DNA from: JBBPYC01 sp038200275
GTDB lineage: Bacteria; Pseudomonadota; Gammaproteobacteria; Burkholderiales; Burkholderiaceae_C
Assembly: GCA_038200275.1 (NCBI GenBank)
Contig: JBBPYC010000033.1
Span: forward strand, 1-51,432
DNA length: 51,432 nt
Reading direction: 5' to 3'
The notes below the pieces were generated by a model that saw only the letters and a program-made list of their open reading frames with translations, ran no database searches and had not been told where the DNA came from. Below, in pieces: positions 15,762 through 26,483 of this stretch. The position numbers and the translations under genes are program-made. The stretch's first letter is position 1. Each line of letters starts with the position of its first letter.

Positions 15762-17095
<1,334 letters not shown>

Positions 17096-17196
17096 GGATT
17101 GCGCTGTCTGCCAGTCAAGTGTGGGAACGAGAAGACAAAAAAGCCACGCTGGGCCGATCAACGGCAGCCAGCGCGGCTCTGGGGAGCACGGGACGA

Positions 17197-17982
<786 letters not shown>

Positions 17983-18127
17983 GTCGTCCGGTCGACGCCG
18001 CGGCGGCTGGATCCTAGGGCCGGCCCTGGCTTACCATGTGGCGGCGCTGTCACGCGGTGAGCTTTGAATGCATGCAGGCAGCGCCAAACGACGACTTCCC
18101 ACCACCTACAAAACCAGGAGACCTCCC

Positions 18128-18898
18128 ATGCGCGTGCAGGGCAAATCAATCATCGTGACAGGTGCCGGCGGCGGCATTGGCGAAGGCATTGCGCTGCGGC
18201 TCGCTGCAGAAGGCGCGCGTGTGGTGGTCAATGACATCAATCCCAAGGCTGGCGAGCAGGTGGTTGAGTCGATCCGCAACGCGGGCGGCAAGGCGTCGTT
18301 TTTCGCGGCCGACGTAACCAAATCCGCCGAAGTAAAAGCGTTGATCGCGGCAGCAGTCGAGCGCCATGGTCGGCTCGATGCGATGGTCAACAACGCCGGC
18401 TGGACGCACCGCAACCGCCCCGCGTTGGAAGTGTCGGAAGACGACTTCGACAAGTGCTATGCGGTCAACGTCAAGAGCATCTACCTGGCCACCTTGCACG
18501 GCGTGCCGGCGTTTCGCGCCAACGCGGACAAGGCCGGCGGCAGCTTCGTCAACATCGCCTCGACCGCGGGCGTGCGGCCGCGCCCTGGCCTGTCCTGGTA
18601 CAACGGCTCGAAGGGCGCGGTGATCACGACGTCGAAATCACTCGCAGCGGAGTTCGGGCCGGAGAACATACGCGTGAACTGCATCAACCCCGTGTTCAAT
18701 CCCGACACCGGTCTTGGCCCCGAGTTCGCCGGTGGCCCGCTCACGGCCGAGCGGCTCGACAAGTTTCGCGCGAGCATCCCGCTCGGGCGCTTCTCAACCG
18801 CGCTCGACGTGGCCAACGCTGCCCTTTACTTGATCAGCGACGAAGCCGCGTTCATCAGCGGGGTCTGCATCGAAGTCGACGGCGCACGCTGCGTCTGA
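18128..18898 (+). CDS. Short-chain dehydrogenase/reductase
   Basis: A 256-residue classical SDR. NAD(P)-binding TGAGGGIGEG at about 11-20, a cofactor-specificity region VVVNDINPKAG near 40 (Asp favours NAD), NNAG in DAMVNNAGWT near 88, catalytic Ser in NIASTAGVRP (about 143), and Tyr-x-x-x-Lys in LSWYNGSKGAVITTS (about 157-161). The C-terminal SGVCIEVDGARCV is typical of 3-oxoacyl-reductase/glucose-dehydrogenase-like members. AGGAG precedes the ATG by 8 bases. It probably forms a unit with the serine hydrolase 34 bases downstream. Substrate unknown. Confidence 0.9.
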   Translation: MRVQGKSIIVTGAGGGIGEGIALRLAAEGARVVVNDINPKAGEQVVESIRNAGGKASFFAADVTKSAEVKALIAAAVERHGRLDAMVNNAGWTHRNRPALEVSEDDFDKCYAVNVKSIYLATLHGVPAFRANADKAGGSFVNIASTAGVRPRPGLSWYNGSKGAVITTSKSLAAEFGPENIRVNCINPVFNPDTGLGPEFAGGPLTAERLDKFRASIPLGRFSTALDVANAALYLISDEAAFISGVCIEVDGARCV

Positions 18899-18932
18899 CA
18901 CCACGGCTCAACAACCAGGAGACAAAACCATC

Positions 18933-20237
18933 ATGAACTCGCTTCCTACCCGCCTGCGCCCCCTGTTGGGTGCCTGCCTTGTCGGCCTTGCCTTTGTCGC
19001 CGCCGGCCCGGCGGCTGCGCAGAAAGCCGCGCCCACATCGGGCCCGTCCGAGGGCGAACTTGGCCTGTCGAGCCAGCAACTGACCAAGACCGTCGATTTG
19101 CTCAAGGCGGATGTGGCTGCCGGCAAGATCCCCGGCGCCGTGCTGCTGGTGGTGCGTCATGGCAAGGTCGCACTGTACGAAGCGATCGGCAAGCTCGATC
19201 CGACCAAGGACACGCCGATGCCGCGCGATGGCCTGTTCCGTATCTATTCGATGAGCAAGCCGATCACGAGCGTGGCCGCGATGATGCTGGTCGAAGAAGG
19301 CAAGTTGCGGCTGGACGACCCGATCTCCAAATACCTGCCCGAGTTCGAAAAGATGCAGGTCGGTGTGGAAAAGCCCGGCCCCGACGGCAAGCCGATGCTG
19401 GAGACCGAACCGGCCAAGCGCCCGATCACCGTGCAAGATCTGCTGCGCCACACCTCCGGTTTGACGTACGGCTTTTTCGGCCCGGGCCTGGTCAAAAAAG
19501 CGTATGTCGAGGCCAAACCCGGCGAGGGCGATCCCAGCACCGAAGAATTCGTGCAGCGCATTGCCAAGCTACCGCTGGCCTATCAGCCTGGCACGACCTG
19601 GGACTACAGCCAATCGACCGACGTGCTCGGGCGCTTGATCGAAGTGGTGTCGGGCAAGTCGCTCTACCAGTTCGAGAAAGAGCGTTTGCTTGATCCGCTC
19701 GGTATGACGGAGACCAGTTTTTACGTGCCTGAGGCGGCACGCCAGCCGCGCATTGCCGAGCCGTTCACGAACGACCGCAGCTTCGGCGTCGGCTCCGAGA
19801 TGAACGATCCGCGCATCGCCAAACGCTACGAATCGGGCGGCGGCGGCATGATGTCGACCGCGACCGACTACGGCCGCTTCCTGCAGATGATGCTCAACAA
19901 AGGCGAGTTCGACGGCAAGCGCTATCTGGGCCCGCAGACGATCGAGTTCATGACCGCGGATCAGTCGGACGCAGAAGCGGGCGTCAAACGAGGCCCGCTG
20001 TACCTGCCGGGCCCGGGCTACGGGTTCGGGCTGGGTTATGCGGTGCGCATTGCAGAAGGCGGTGCCGCGTTTCCGTCGTCCGTCGGTGAGTACTACTGGG
20101 GCGGCGCGGGCGGCACCTATATGTGGGCCGACCCAGTGTTGGACATGTATGTCGTGTTCATGCTGCAGTCGCCCAAGCACCGGGTGTATTACCGCAGCCT
20201 GTTGCGCAACATGATCTATGCGGCAGTGGTCAAGTGA
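18933..20237 (+). CDS. Secreted serine hydrolase, class C beta-lactamase fold
   Basis: A 434-residue protein with a Sec signal peptide (MNSLPTRLRPLLGACLVGLA, cleavage after AAAQ). The nucleophile motif S-x-x-K is in RIYSMSKPITSV (about 106-109). The Y-x-x motif is YSQ in WDYSQSTDVLG (about 224). The third motif is represented by GGAGGTYMWADP near 389. Such proteins act as esterases, transesterases or D-amino peptidases more often than as beta-lactamases. AGGAG lies 13 bases before the ATG. Expected location periplasm. It follows the SDR gene closely; a shared ester or hydroxyacid pathway is possible but unproven. Confidence 0.88.
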   Translation: MNSLPTRLRPLLGACLVGLAFVAAGPAAAQKAAPTSGPSEGELGLSSQQLTKTVDLLKADVAAGKIPGAVLLVVRHGKVALYEAIGKLDPTKDTPMPRDGLFRIYSMSKPITSVAAMMLVEEGKLRLDDPISKYLPEFEKMQVGVEKPGPDGKPMLETEPAKRPITVQDLLRHTSGLTYGFFGPGLVKKAYVEAKPGEGDPSTEEFVQRIAKLPLAYQPGTTWDYSQSTDVLGRLIEVVSGKSLYQFEKERLLDPLGMTETSFYVPEAARQPRIAEPFTNDRSFGVGSEMNDPRIAKRYESGGGGMMSTATDYGRFLQMMLNKGEFDGKRYLGPQTIEFMTADQSDAEAGVKRGPLYLPGPGYGFGLGYAVRIAEGGAAFPSSVGEYYWGGAGGTYMWADPVLDMYVVFMLQSPKHRVYYRSLLRNMIYAAVVK

Positions 20238-20284
20238 CGCGGTGAACGCGTGCTGCCAGGCCATCGGGTAAATTGGCAGGTGAA

Positions 20285-21433
20285 ATGAAGTCTGTAACGC
20301 CTGTGCTTATCCCCGTAGACGCCATCGGCCGAACGAGCCGCAGCGCGCCGCCGCAAGCTCGGGTGGCTGCGACCGGGCACTTGTTCGACCAACTTGAGCG
20401 CCCGCTGCGCGACCTGCGCATCAGCGTGACGGACCGCTGCAATTTCCGCTGCAGTTACTGCATGCCGAAGGAAGTGTTCGGCAAGGACTATTCGTATCTG
20501 CCGCACGCGTCGCTGCTCAGCTTCGAAGAGATCACGCGGCTGGCCCGCATCTTTGTTGCGCACGGCGTGCAGAAGATTCGGCTGACCGGCGGTGAGCCGC
20601 TTTTGCGCAAGAACATCGAGGTGCTGATCGAGCAACTCGCTGCGCTGCGCACGGTGGACGGGGCACCGCTCGATCTGACATTGACGACGAACGGTTCGCT
20701 GTTGAAGCGCAAGGCACGCGCGCTGAAGGACGCTGGTCTGAGCCGGGTCACGGTCAGCCTGGACGGCTTGGACGATGCGGTATTCCGCAGCATGAACGAC
20801 GTGGACTTTCCGGTTGCCGATGTGTTGGACGGCATCGCTGCGGCGCGGGCGGTGGGCCTGGGCCCGATCAAGGTCAACATGGTCGTCAAGCGCGGCACCA
20901 ACGAACACCAAGTGCTGCCGATGGCGCGGCACTTCAAAGGCAGTGGCGTGACGTTGCGCTTCATCGAATACATGGACGTGGGCGCCACCAATGGCTGGCG
21001 CATGGACGAGGTGCTGCCTTCAGCCGAATTGATCGAGCGCCTGCAGGCCGAACTGCCGCTGGTGCCGCTGTCGCCCACGGCGCCTGGTGAAACGGCCGAG
21101 CGCTGGGGTTATGCGGATACTGCGGGCCGGCACGATGTGGCCGCCGGTGAAGTGGGCGTGATCGGCAGCGTGACCCAGGCGTTTTGCGGCGACTGCAACC
21201 GCGCGCGGCTGTCGACAGAAGGCAAGTTGTACTTGTGCCTGTTCGCTTCGCGCGGGCACGACCTGCGGGCGTTGCTGCGGGGCGGTGCGGATGACGACGC
21301 GGTGGCGTCCGCCGTGGGCCACATCTGGCAGCGCCGGGCCGATCGCTATTCGGAATTGCGCACCGCAGACCCAAGCAACGCCCCGGCAGAGCCTGGCACG
21401 AAGCGCGTCGAGATGAGCTACATCGGCGGCTGA
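20285..21433 (+). CDS. moaA: GTP 3',8-cyclase MoaA
   Basis: A 382-residue radical-SAM enzyme for the first step of molybdenum cofactor synthesis. The SAM cluster CNFRCSYC is at about 52-59, GGEPLLRKN near 103, the second iron-sulfur cluster in FCGDCNRARLSTEGKLYLC near 300, and the functionally required Gly-Gly C-terminus (SYIGG) is intact. The N-terminus is about 35 residues longer than in E. coli (MKSVTPVLIPVDAIGRTSRS). AGG lies just before ATG 20285; a TTG four codons earlier is possible. First gene of moaA-mobA-moeA. Confidence 0.95.
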   Translation: MKSVTPVLIPVDAIGRTSRSAPPQARVAATGHLFDQLERPLRDLRISVTDRCNFRCSYCMPKEVFGKDYSYLPHASLLSFEEITRLARIFVAHGVQKIRLTGGEPLLRKNIEVLIEQLAALRTVDGAPLDLTLTTNGSLLKRKARALKDAGLSRVTVSLDGLDDAVFRSMNDVDFPVADVLDGIAAARAVGLGPIKVNMVVKRGTNEHQVLPMARHFKGSGVTLRFIEYMDVGATNGWRMDEVLPSAELIERLQAELPLVPLSPTAPGETAERWGYADTAGRHDVAAGEVGVIGSVTQAFCGDCNRARLSTEGKLYLCLFASRGHDLRALLRGGADDDAVASAVGHIWQRRADRYSELRTADPSNAPAEPGTKRVEMSYIGG

Positions 21434-21501
21434 TCCCTGCGGCGCGTCCGAAGAGCCGCGCAAAATTTTCTCTACTTCGCAATCCAGCGATCCGAAGCCG
21501 C

Positions 21502-22188
21502 ATGAATGAAGACACCGAACCCGACCAACCGGTCGACTTTCTCACCGCCCCCGACATCACGGGCCTGATCCTGGCCGGTGGCCGCGGCTCGCGCATGGGC
21601 GGTGTCGACAAGGGGCTGCAGAACTTCAACGACACGCCACTTGCGCTGCACACGATGCTGCGGCTGCTACCGCAGGTCGGCGGCGCGATGATCAACGCGA
21701 ACCGCAACCTGGCCGCTTATGAATCGTTCGGCGTGCCGGTCTGGCCCGATTCGATCGGTGGCCAGCCAGGGCCGCTGGCCGGCTTCGTGACGGGGCTGGA
21801 GCGTTGCGAGACGCGTTACTTGCTGACCGTGCCATGCGACACCCCGTTGTTTCCTACCGATCTGGCTGCACGGCTGGCGGCGGCCATGCTTGATGATCAT
21901 GCGGAGATTGCCATGGCCGCCGGCCGTGATGATGCGGCCACTGCAACGTCCGAGAGCGCCGCGCTGCGTCCGCAACCCGTGTTCTGCCTGCTGCGGGCTG
22001 ACCTGCTGGAAAGCCTGATCCGTTTCACGCAAGGCGGCGGCCGCAAGATCGACGCCTGGACTGCGCAGCACCGCACCGTGCTGGTTCCGTTCGACCGGTC
22101 CGAAGACGACCCACTCGCATTCATGAATGCGAACACGCTGGATGAACTGCGGGCACTGGAGGCCACTTCGACTTCTGCTGCGCGTTGA
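21502..22188 (+). CDS. mobA: Molybdenum cofactor guanylyltransferase MobA
   Basis: A 228-residue nucleotidyltransferase that attaches GMP to molybdopterin to make the MGD cofactor. The signature LILAGGRGSRMGGVDKGLQN lies at about 22-41; the metal-binding VPCDTPLFPTDLAARL near 112; the C-terminal FMNANTLDELRALE is typical. The N-terminal 20 residues (MNEDTEPDQPVDFLTAPDIT) are an unstructured extension. 68 bases after moaA. MGD is used by the DMSO-reductase family, so such enzymes should exist elsewhere in the genome. Confidence 0.95.
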   Translation: MNEDTEPDQPVDFLTAPDITGLILAGGRGSRMGGVDKGLQNFNDTPLALHTMLRLLPQVGGAMINANRNLAAYESFGVPVWPDSIGGQPGPLAGFVTGLERCETRYLLTVPCDTPLFPTDLAARLAAAMLDDHAEIAMAAGRDDAATATSESAALRPQPVFCLLRADLLESLIRFTQGGGRKIDAWTAQHRTVLVPFDRSEDDPLAFMNANTLDELRALEATSTSAAR

Positions 22189-22261
22189 CGCCGAACTGGG
22201 CAGGGGTGGCTTTGTCGCGCCAACGCCGCGCTGCCGTGCGACCACGGGCTTTGTTCCAACG

Positions 22262-23617
22262 ATGAAAACCACTCAGCAAATCGCCGCCGAACTGCAAGGC
22301 TACGACCCGAACGCGCTGTCGGTGCCGGCAGTGTCCGACTTCCTTGCCCAACTGGTCGAGCCGGTGGCCAAGCGTGAAACCGTTGCGTTGTTCGATGCCC
22401 TGGACCGTGTTCTGGCCGAATCCGTGGTGTCGCCGATCAGCGTACCGCCGCACGACAACTCGGCGATGGACGGGTTTGCTTTTGCGGGCGATGTGCTGGC
22501 CAGGAGTTCGGACGCCGAAGCGTCGGTCCGACTTGACGTGGTCGGCACCGCGTTCGCCGGCTCGGCTTGGCGCGGCACGGTCGGCGCGGGCCAGTGCGTG
22601 AAGATCATGACGGGGGCCGTGATGCCGGATGGTCTCGACACTGTGGTGCCGCAGGAGTTGGTCACGCTGCACATGGATGGCCGATCGATCGAGTTTGCGC
22701 GCAAGCCGCTGCGCACCGGCGACAACCGCCGTTTTGCGGGCGAAGACCTGAAGCAGGGCGAAGTCGCGCTCGCTGCCGGCACGCGCTTGTCGCCTGCGGC
22801 ACTCGGGTTGGTCGCCAGCCTGGGGCTGGCACAGGTGACCGTGTGGCGCCGGCTGAAGGTTGCTTATTTCTCAACCGGCGACGAGATCCTGTCGCTTGGC
22901 GAGCCGCCGCGCGAAGGGGCGGTCTACGACAGCAACCGGTTCACCGTGTTCGGGCTGCTCAAGCGCCTGGGCGTGGACGTGCTCGACCTTGGCGTAGTAC
23001 GCGACGAGCCGGCCGCGCTACTCGATGTGTTCGAGCGCGCGGCACGCGAAGCGGATGCGGTGATCACCAGCGGCGGCGTCAGCGTGGGGGAGGCCGACCA
23101 CACCCGCGCGATGATGAAGCAGCTTGGCGATGTGGTGTTCTGGCGCATTGCGATGCGGCCGGGGCGGCCGATGGCGGTCGGACGCATTTTGTCGAACAAA
23201 AGTGCTTCGGCCGCTCATGAATCAATCGTTTTCAGCTATCAAAAAAGAAGCATCGACCACCAAGCTACCGTGTTGTTCGGCCTGCCGGGCAATCCGGTTG
23301 CGGTGATGGTCACGTTCCTCGCCTTCGTGCGGCCTGCGCTGCTGCAGATGATGGGCTGCACGCAGTCGGCGTCGCCGTTGCTGCGCGCGCACAGTGCCGA
23401 GCCGATCCGCAAAAAACCGGGCCGCACCGAATACCAGCGCGGCTGGGTTGAACGCATGGCCGATGGCAGCCTGTCCGTGCGTACCACGGGCAATCAAGGC
23501 TCGGGCGTGCTGAGTTCGATGGTGCAGGCGAATGGGCTGATCGTGCTGCCGCATGCGTCAGGCAACGTGGCCGTGGGTGATGAAGTCGACGTGATGATGT
23601 TCGACGGCGCGATCTGA
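22262..23617 (+). CDS. moeA: Molybdopterin molybdenumtransferase MoeA, with an inserted segment
   Basis: A 451-residue enzyme inserting molybdate into adenylylated molybdopterin. It shows PPHDNSAMDGFAFAGD near 62 (catalytic Asp), VKIMTGAVMPDGLDTVVPQE near 117, FSTGDEILSLGEPPREG near 205, SGGVSVGEADHTRAMMKQLG near 267, and GLPGNPVAVMVTFLAF near 340. Between MAVGRI and the normal next strand (VLFGLPGN) about 27 extra residues are inserted (NKSASAAHESIVFSYQKRSI and flanks). They are encoded by AT-rich DNA unlike the rest of the gene but kept in frame. The insert lies in a surface loop of the MogA-like domain, so activity may survive. Confidence 0.93.
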   Translation: MKTTQQIAAELQGYDPNALSVPAVSDFLAQLVEPVAKRETVALFDALDRVLAESVVSPISVPPHDNSAMDGFAFAGDVLARSSDAEASVRLDVVGTAFAGSAWRGTVGAGQCVKIMTGAVMPDGLDTVVPQELVTLHMDGRSIEFARKPLRTGDNRRFAGEDLKQGEVALAAGTRLSPAALGLVASLGLAQVTVWRRLKVAYFSTGDEILSLGEPPREGAVYDSNRFTVFGLLKRLGVDVLDLGVVRDEPAALLDVFERAAREADAVITSGGVSVGEADHTRAMMKQLGDVVFWRIAMRPGRPMAVGRILSNKSASAAHESIVFSYQKRSIDHQATVLFGLPGNPVAVMVTFLAFVRPALLQMMGCTQSASPLLRAHSAEPIRKKPGRTEYQRGWVERMADGSLSVRTTGNQGSGVLSSMVQANGLIVLPHASGNVAVGDEVDVMMFDGAI

Positions 23618-23695
23618 CGGATTGCCGGCTGCAGCGGGGACGGTGGCCATGTCGTCGACGCTCAAAGCGCTTTGACGATACCAATTGGCTCGGCT

Positions 23696-25108
23696 TCACA
23701 CAGACTTTGTCATCATTTCGACGCGTGATCCATCTGTCGAAATGGCATCCACAGGAAAGCGCAGAACGAACGCAATGCCAGCCAGATCGCTGCGCACATC
23801 CGCGATACCGCTGTGCAGCTGCATGATCGACCGCACGATTGCCAGTCCTAGGCCGCCCGAGTCGCCCGCTTCGGCGCGCGACGGATCGCGGCGATAGAAG
23901 CGGTCGAACAGCCTTGGCAGGTCTTCGGCGGGGATCGGCAGGCCGAGGTTGTGAACCGTGACCGCCAAGCCGTTGACTGATGTTTCTGTTGCCACGGTCA
24001 CCACGCTGCCCGCCTCCGCATAGCGCAGCGCGTTGGCCAGCAGGTTGGCGAGCGCGCGGCGCAGCAGGCCGGGATCGCAAATCAGCGTGCCTTCTGCCAG
24101 ATTGACCAGACTCAGACTGCGCTCCTCCGCCATGCCTTCGAAATACTCGCAGAGCTGCGCCGCCACCGCATCCAACGCGACCAGCTCGCGCGCAATCGAC
24201 GTCTGCGGATGTTCGGCGCGCGCCAGAAACAGCATGTTCTCGATCATCCGCGCAAGCCGCTCGTACTCTTCCAGGTTCGACGCCAGCAGGTCCTGATAAC
24301 GGTCCGTCGTGCGCGGGCGTTGCAACGCCTGCTGGGTCTGCCCCATGAGGTTGCCGAGCGGTGTGCGCATCTCGTGCGCGAGGTCTTCGGAAAACCGCGA
24401 CAGCCGCACAAAGCCCTGCTCGAGCTTGTCGAGCATCTGGTTCAGCGCCTTGCTTAAAGCTTGCAGTTCGCGCAAATCGTTGAGGCCGTGCAGCCGCAAG
24501 TGCAGATGCTGCGCGTCGATCTCCAGCGCCCGCGCGGCCAGTATGCGCACCGGCTGCAGGCCGCGTCGGGTCACGATCCATCCCAGGGCGAAGGCAAGCA
24601 ACGTCCCGGCTGCCAGCGCGAATAAGAGCTGAACCGCATAAGTGCGCAGCATCTGGTCGCGTTGGGCCAGGTGCAGGCCAGCGATCAATGTCAGGTTCTG
24701 GCCGTTGTGGCGCGCGTGCAACCAGGCGAAGCGCAGCTGAGCGCCCGACGCGCCGTCGCCCAGGCCGGACGCGGGCAGCAGCGGTACCTGGGGCAGGGCG
24801 ACCTTGGCGGGGTTGATCTCGATCAGCGCGTGCCCGGATTCATCAAGCACCCACAACTGGTTTTCCCGGTTGGCCAGCATGTTCTCGTAGAGCTGCGGGT
24901 GCCGCCGCACCGCATCGATGCCGTCGCTGTCGCCGATCAGCGAACGCATGCGCTCGACCCGGCCGAGCAAGCTCTGGTCGTCGCGCCCCACGATCTCGCG
25001 CTTCAACGCCTGGTACAGCACGAGGCCGATGCCGCCGAACAGCAGCGCGCTCACCAATGCGAACAGCAGCGCCAGGCGCAGGCTCAACGCACGCGGCCAC
25101 CCCATCAC
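23696..25108 (-). CDS. Sensor histidine kinase (HprS/CusS-like)
   Basis: A 470-residue inner-membrane kinase. TM1 is at about 10-32 (ALLFALVSALLFGGIGLVLY); a periplasmic sensor domain runs to about 165; TM2 is LLFALAAGTLLAFALGWIVT; HAMP follows. The H-box is SEDLAHEMRTPLGN near 247, the N-box NLLANALRYA, and ATP-lid text GDSGGLGLAIVRSIMQLHSG. It belongs to the heavy-metal sensor kinase type that includes CusS and HprS. Its start overlaps the regulator stop by 4 bases. The neighbouring HIU hydrolase suggests it senses oxidative or HOCl stress as HprS does rather than a metal, but this is inferred from context. Confidence 0.93.
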   Translation of the reverse strand: MMGWPRALSLRLALLFALVSALLFGGIGLVLYQALKREIVGRDDQSLLGRVERMRSLIGDSDGIDAVRRHPQLYENMLANRENQLWVLDESGHALIEINPAKVALPQVPLLPASGLGDGASGAQLRFAWLHARHNGQNLTLIAGLHLAQRDQMLRTYAVQLLFALAAGTLLAFALGWIVTRRGLQPVRILAARALEIDAQHLHLRLHGLNDLRELQALSKALNQMLDKLEQGFVRLSRFSEDLAHEMRTPLGNLMGQTQQALQRPRTTDRYQDLLASNLEEYERLARMIENMLFLARAEHPQTSIARELVALDAVAAQLCEYFEGMAEERSLSLVNLAEGTLICDPGLLRRALANLLANALRYAEAGSVVTVATETSVNGLAVTVHNLGLPIPAEDLPRLFDRFYRRDPSRAEAGDSGGLGLAIVRSIMQLHSGIADVRSDLAGIAFVLRFPVDAISTDGSRVEMMTKSV

Positions 25109-25785
25109 GCGGGCGGGCCTGCTTCAAGCGTGTAGCCCATGCCGCGCACGGTGCGGATCAGCTTGATCGGGTACGGGTCATCGATCTTTGCGCGCAGCCG
25201 GCGAATGGCGACGTCGACCACGTTCGTATCGCTGTCGAAGTTGAGGTTCCAGACCTGGGAGGCGATCACGGTGCGCGACAGCACGTCGCCCGCGTGCCGC
25301 AGCAGCAGGTGCAGCAGCGCGAATTCCTGATTCGTCAGCACGATCGGCGTGCCCTGGCGTGTGACGCGCCGGCGCAGCACGTCCAGTGTCAGATCGGCCA
25401 ACTCGAACGATTCGACCTCGCGCGGCGGCCCGCGCCGCAGCAGGCTGCGCACGCGTGCCAGTAGTTCGGCATAAGAAAACGGCTTGACCAGATAGTCGTC
25501 GGCGCCGAGTTCCAGCCCGCGCACGCGGTCTTCCACCGAGTCGCGTGCGGTGAGGAACAGCACCGGTGTCGCGCCGCGTTGGCGAATGATCCGCAGCAGT
25601 TGCCAGCCGTCGATGCCTGGCAGCATGACGTCAAGGATAAACAAATCGAAACGGGCGTCCTGCTCGATCAGGTGCTGGCCATCGAAGCCGTTCAACGCCA
25701 CCTCGACCCGATAGCCGGATTCGCTCAAGCCCTTGCGCAGGTATTCGGCTGCCTTGGGCTCGTCTTCCACCACCAGTATGCGCAA
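25105..25785 (-). CDS. OmpR-family response regulator (HprR/CusR-like)
   Basis: A 226-residue regulator. The receiver has acidic EDE at 7-9, phospho-Asp in LFILDVMLPGIDGW (about 51), Thr in LFLTARDS, and Lys in YLVKPFSYAELL. A C-terminal winged helix (about 125-226) includes LTNQEFALLHLLLRHAGDVL and NVVDVAIRRLRAKID. It is transcribed with the kinase gene and divergently from the glcG-like and HIU hydrolase genes. An 18-base site similar to HprR/CusR boxes lies between, 76 bases from this start, so autoregulation plus control of the divergent operon is likely. Confidence 0.93.
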   Translation of the reverse strand: MRILVVEDEPKAAEYLRKGLSESGYRVEVALNGFDGQHLIEQDARFDLFILDVMLPGIDGWQLLRIIRQRGATPVLFLTARDSVEDRVRGLELGADDYLVKPFSYAELLARVRSLLRRGPPREVESFELADLTLDVLRRRVTRQGTPIVLTNQEFALLHLLLRHAGDVLSRTVIASQVWNLNFDSDTNVVDVAIRRLRAKIDDPYPIKLIRTVRGMGYTLEAGPPA

Positions 25786-25860
25786 CGCTTGGTCCTTCCA
25801 CGATTTGTCGCCTGCCGAGACGACAGGCGGGTGAGCCTACGGCATTCGAGCGCCCGGCTT

Positions 25861-25878
25861 CATTACGAATTTGTCATC
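25861..25878. promoter_or_regulatory. HprR/CusR-type box
   Basis: CATTACGAATTTGTCATC lies between the response regulator and the glcG-like gene. It is an imperfect inverted repeat (ATTACGAATT/AATTTGTCAT) and closely resembles the E. coli HprR recognition sequence CATTACAAAATTGTAATG from memory. It is 82 bases before the glcG-like start. The match and the adjacent HIU hydrolase gene support each other. Confidence 0.6.
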
Positions 25879-25959
25879 TCGCTGCCATCGTTTTGACGCC
25901 AGCGTGGGCGCACCATGCAGGTCTTCCCAGTCGTCAAACACAACAGAAGGAACGATTTG

Positions 25960-26475
25960 ATGTATCGACGCACCCCAGCATTGGCCGCACTCGCCCTGTG
26001 TGCCGCCAGCGCCTTCGCCGCCACGCCGCCGAAGATACTGCAGCAAGACAACGTGTCGCTGGCACTCGCCAACGAACTCATCGAAGCGACGATGAAAGCC
26101 TGCCACGACGACGGCCGCTCGGCGGTGGTCACCGTGGTCGACCGCGGCGGCAATCTGGTTGCCGTGCAGCGCGACGACAACGTCGGACCGCACAACACGG
26201 CCGCCGCCGAGCGCAAGGCGTTCACCGCGCTGTCCACCAAGACGGCGACCCGGCTGCTGGCCGAGCGGGCTCGGGCGAACCCCGACTCGCAGAACCTGAA
26301 CACCGTCGATGCGCTGCTGCTGATCGGCGGCGGTGTGCCGCTGTTCTCAGGCAAGCAGGTGATCGGCGCGATCGGCGTCGGCGGCGCGGGCGGCGCAGCG
26401 CAAGACGAAGGCTGCGCGCTCAAAGCAATCGAGCAAGTGCTTCCCAACACCATCCCCAATTCCAACTCCAACTGA
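25960..26475 (+). CDS. Secreted GlcG/HbpS-family protein
   Basis: A 171-residue protein with a signal peptide (MYRRTPALAALALCAASAFA, cleaved after about residue 20). The GlcG/HbpS fold shows SLALANELIEATMKACHDDG, SAVVTVVDRGGNLVAVQRDD and GGVPLFSGKQVIGAIGVGGA. Members bind heme, cobalamin or small ligands and protect against oxidative stress in some bacteria; no enzyme activity is assured. GAAGG lies about 10 bases before the ATG. First gene of a two-gene operon with the HIU hydrolase (8-base gap), probably driven from the HprR-like box. Confidence 0.85.
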   Translation: MYRRTPALAALALCAASAFAATPPKILQQDNVSLALANELIEATMKACHDDGRSAVVTVVDRGGNLVAVQRDDNVGPHNTAAAERKAFTALSTKTATRLLAERARANPDSQNLNTVDALLLIGGGVPLFSGKQVIGAIGVGGAGGAAQDEGCALKAIEQVLPNTIPNSNSN

Positions 26476-26483
26476 AAGACGAT

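Noticed and set aside
23662..23675. TCAAAGCGCTTTGA palindrome between moeA and the kinase gene as a terminator
   Set aside because: A perfect palindrome, but no loop and no T run on either strand; it could be a hairpin, but not a recognisable rho-independent terminator.
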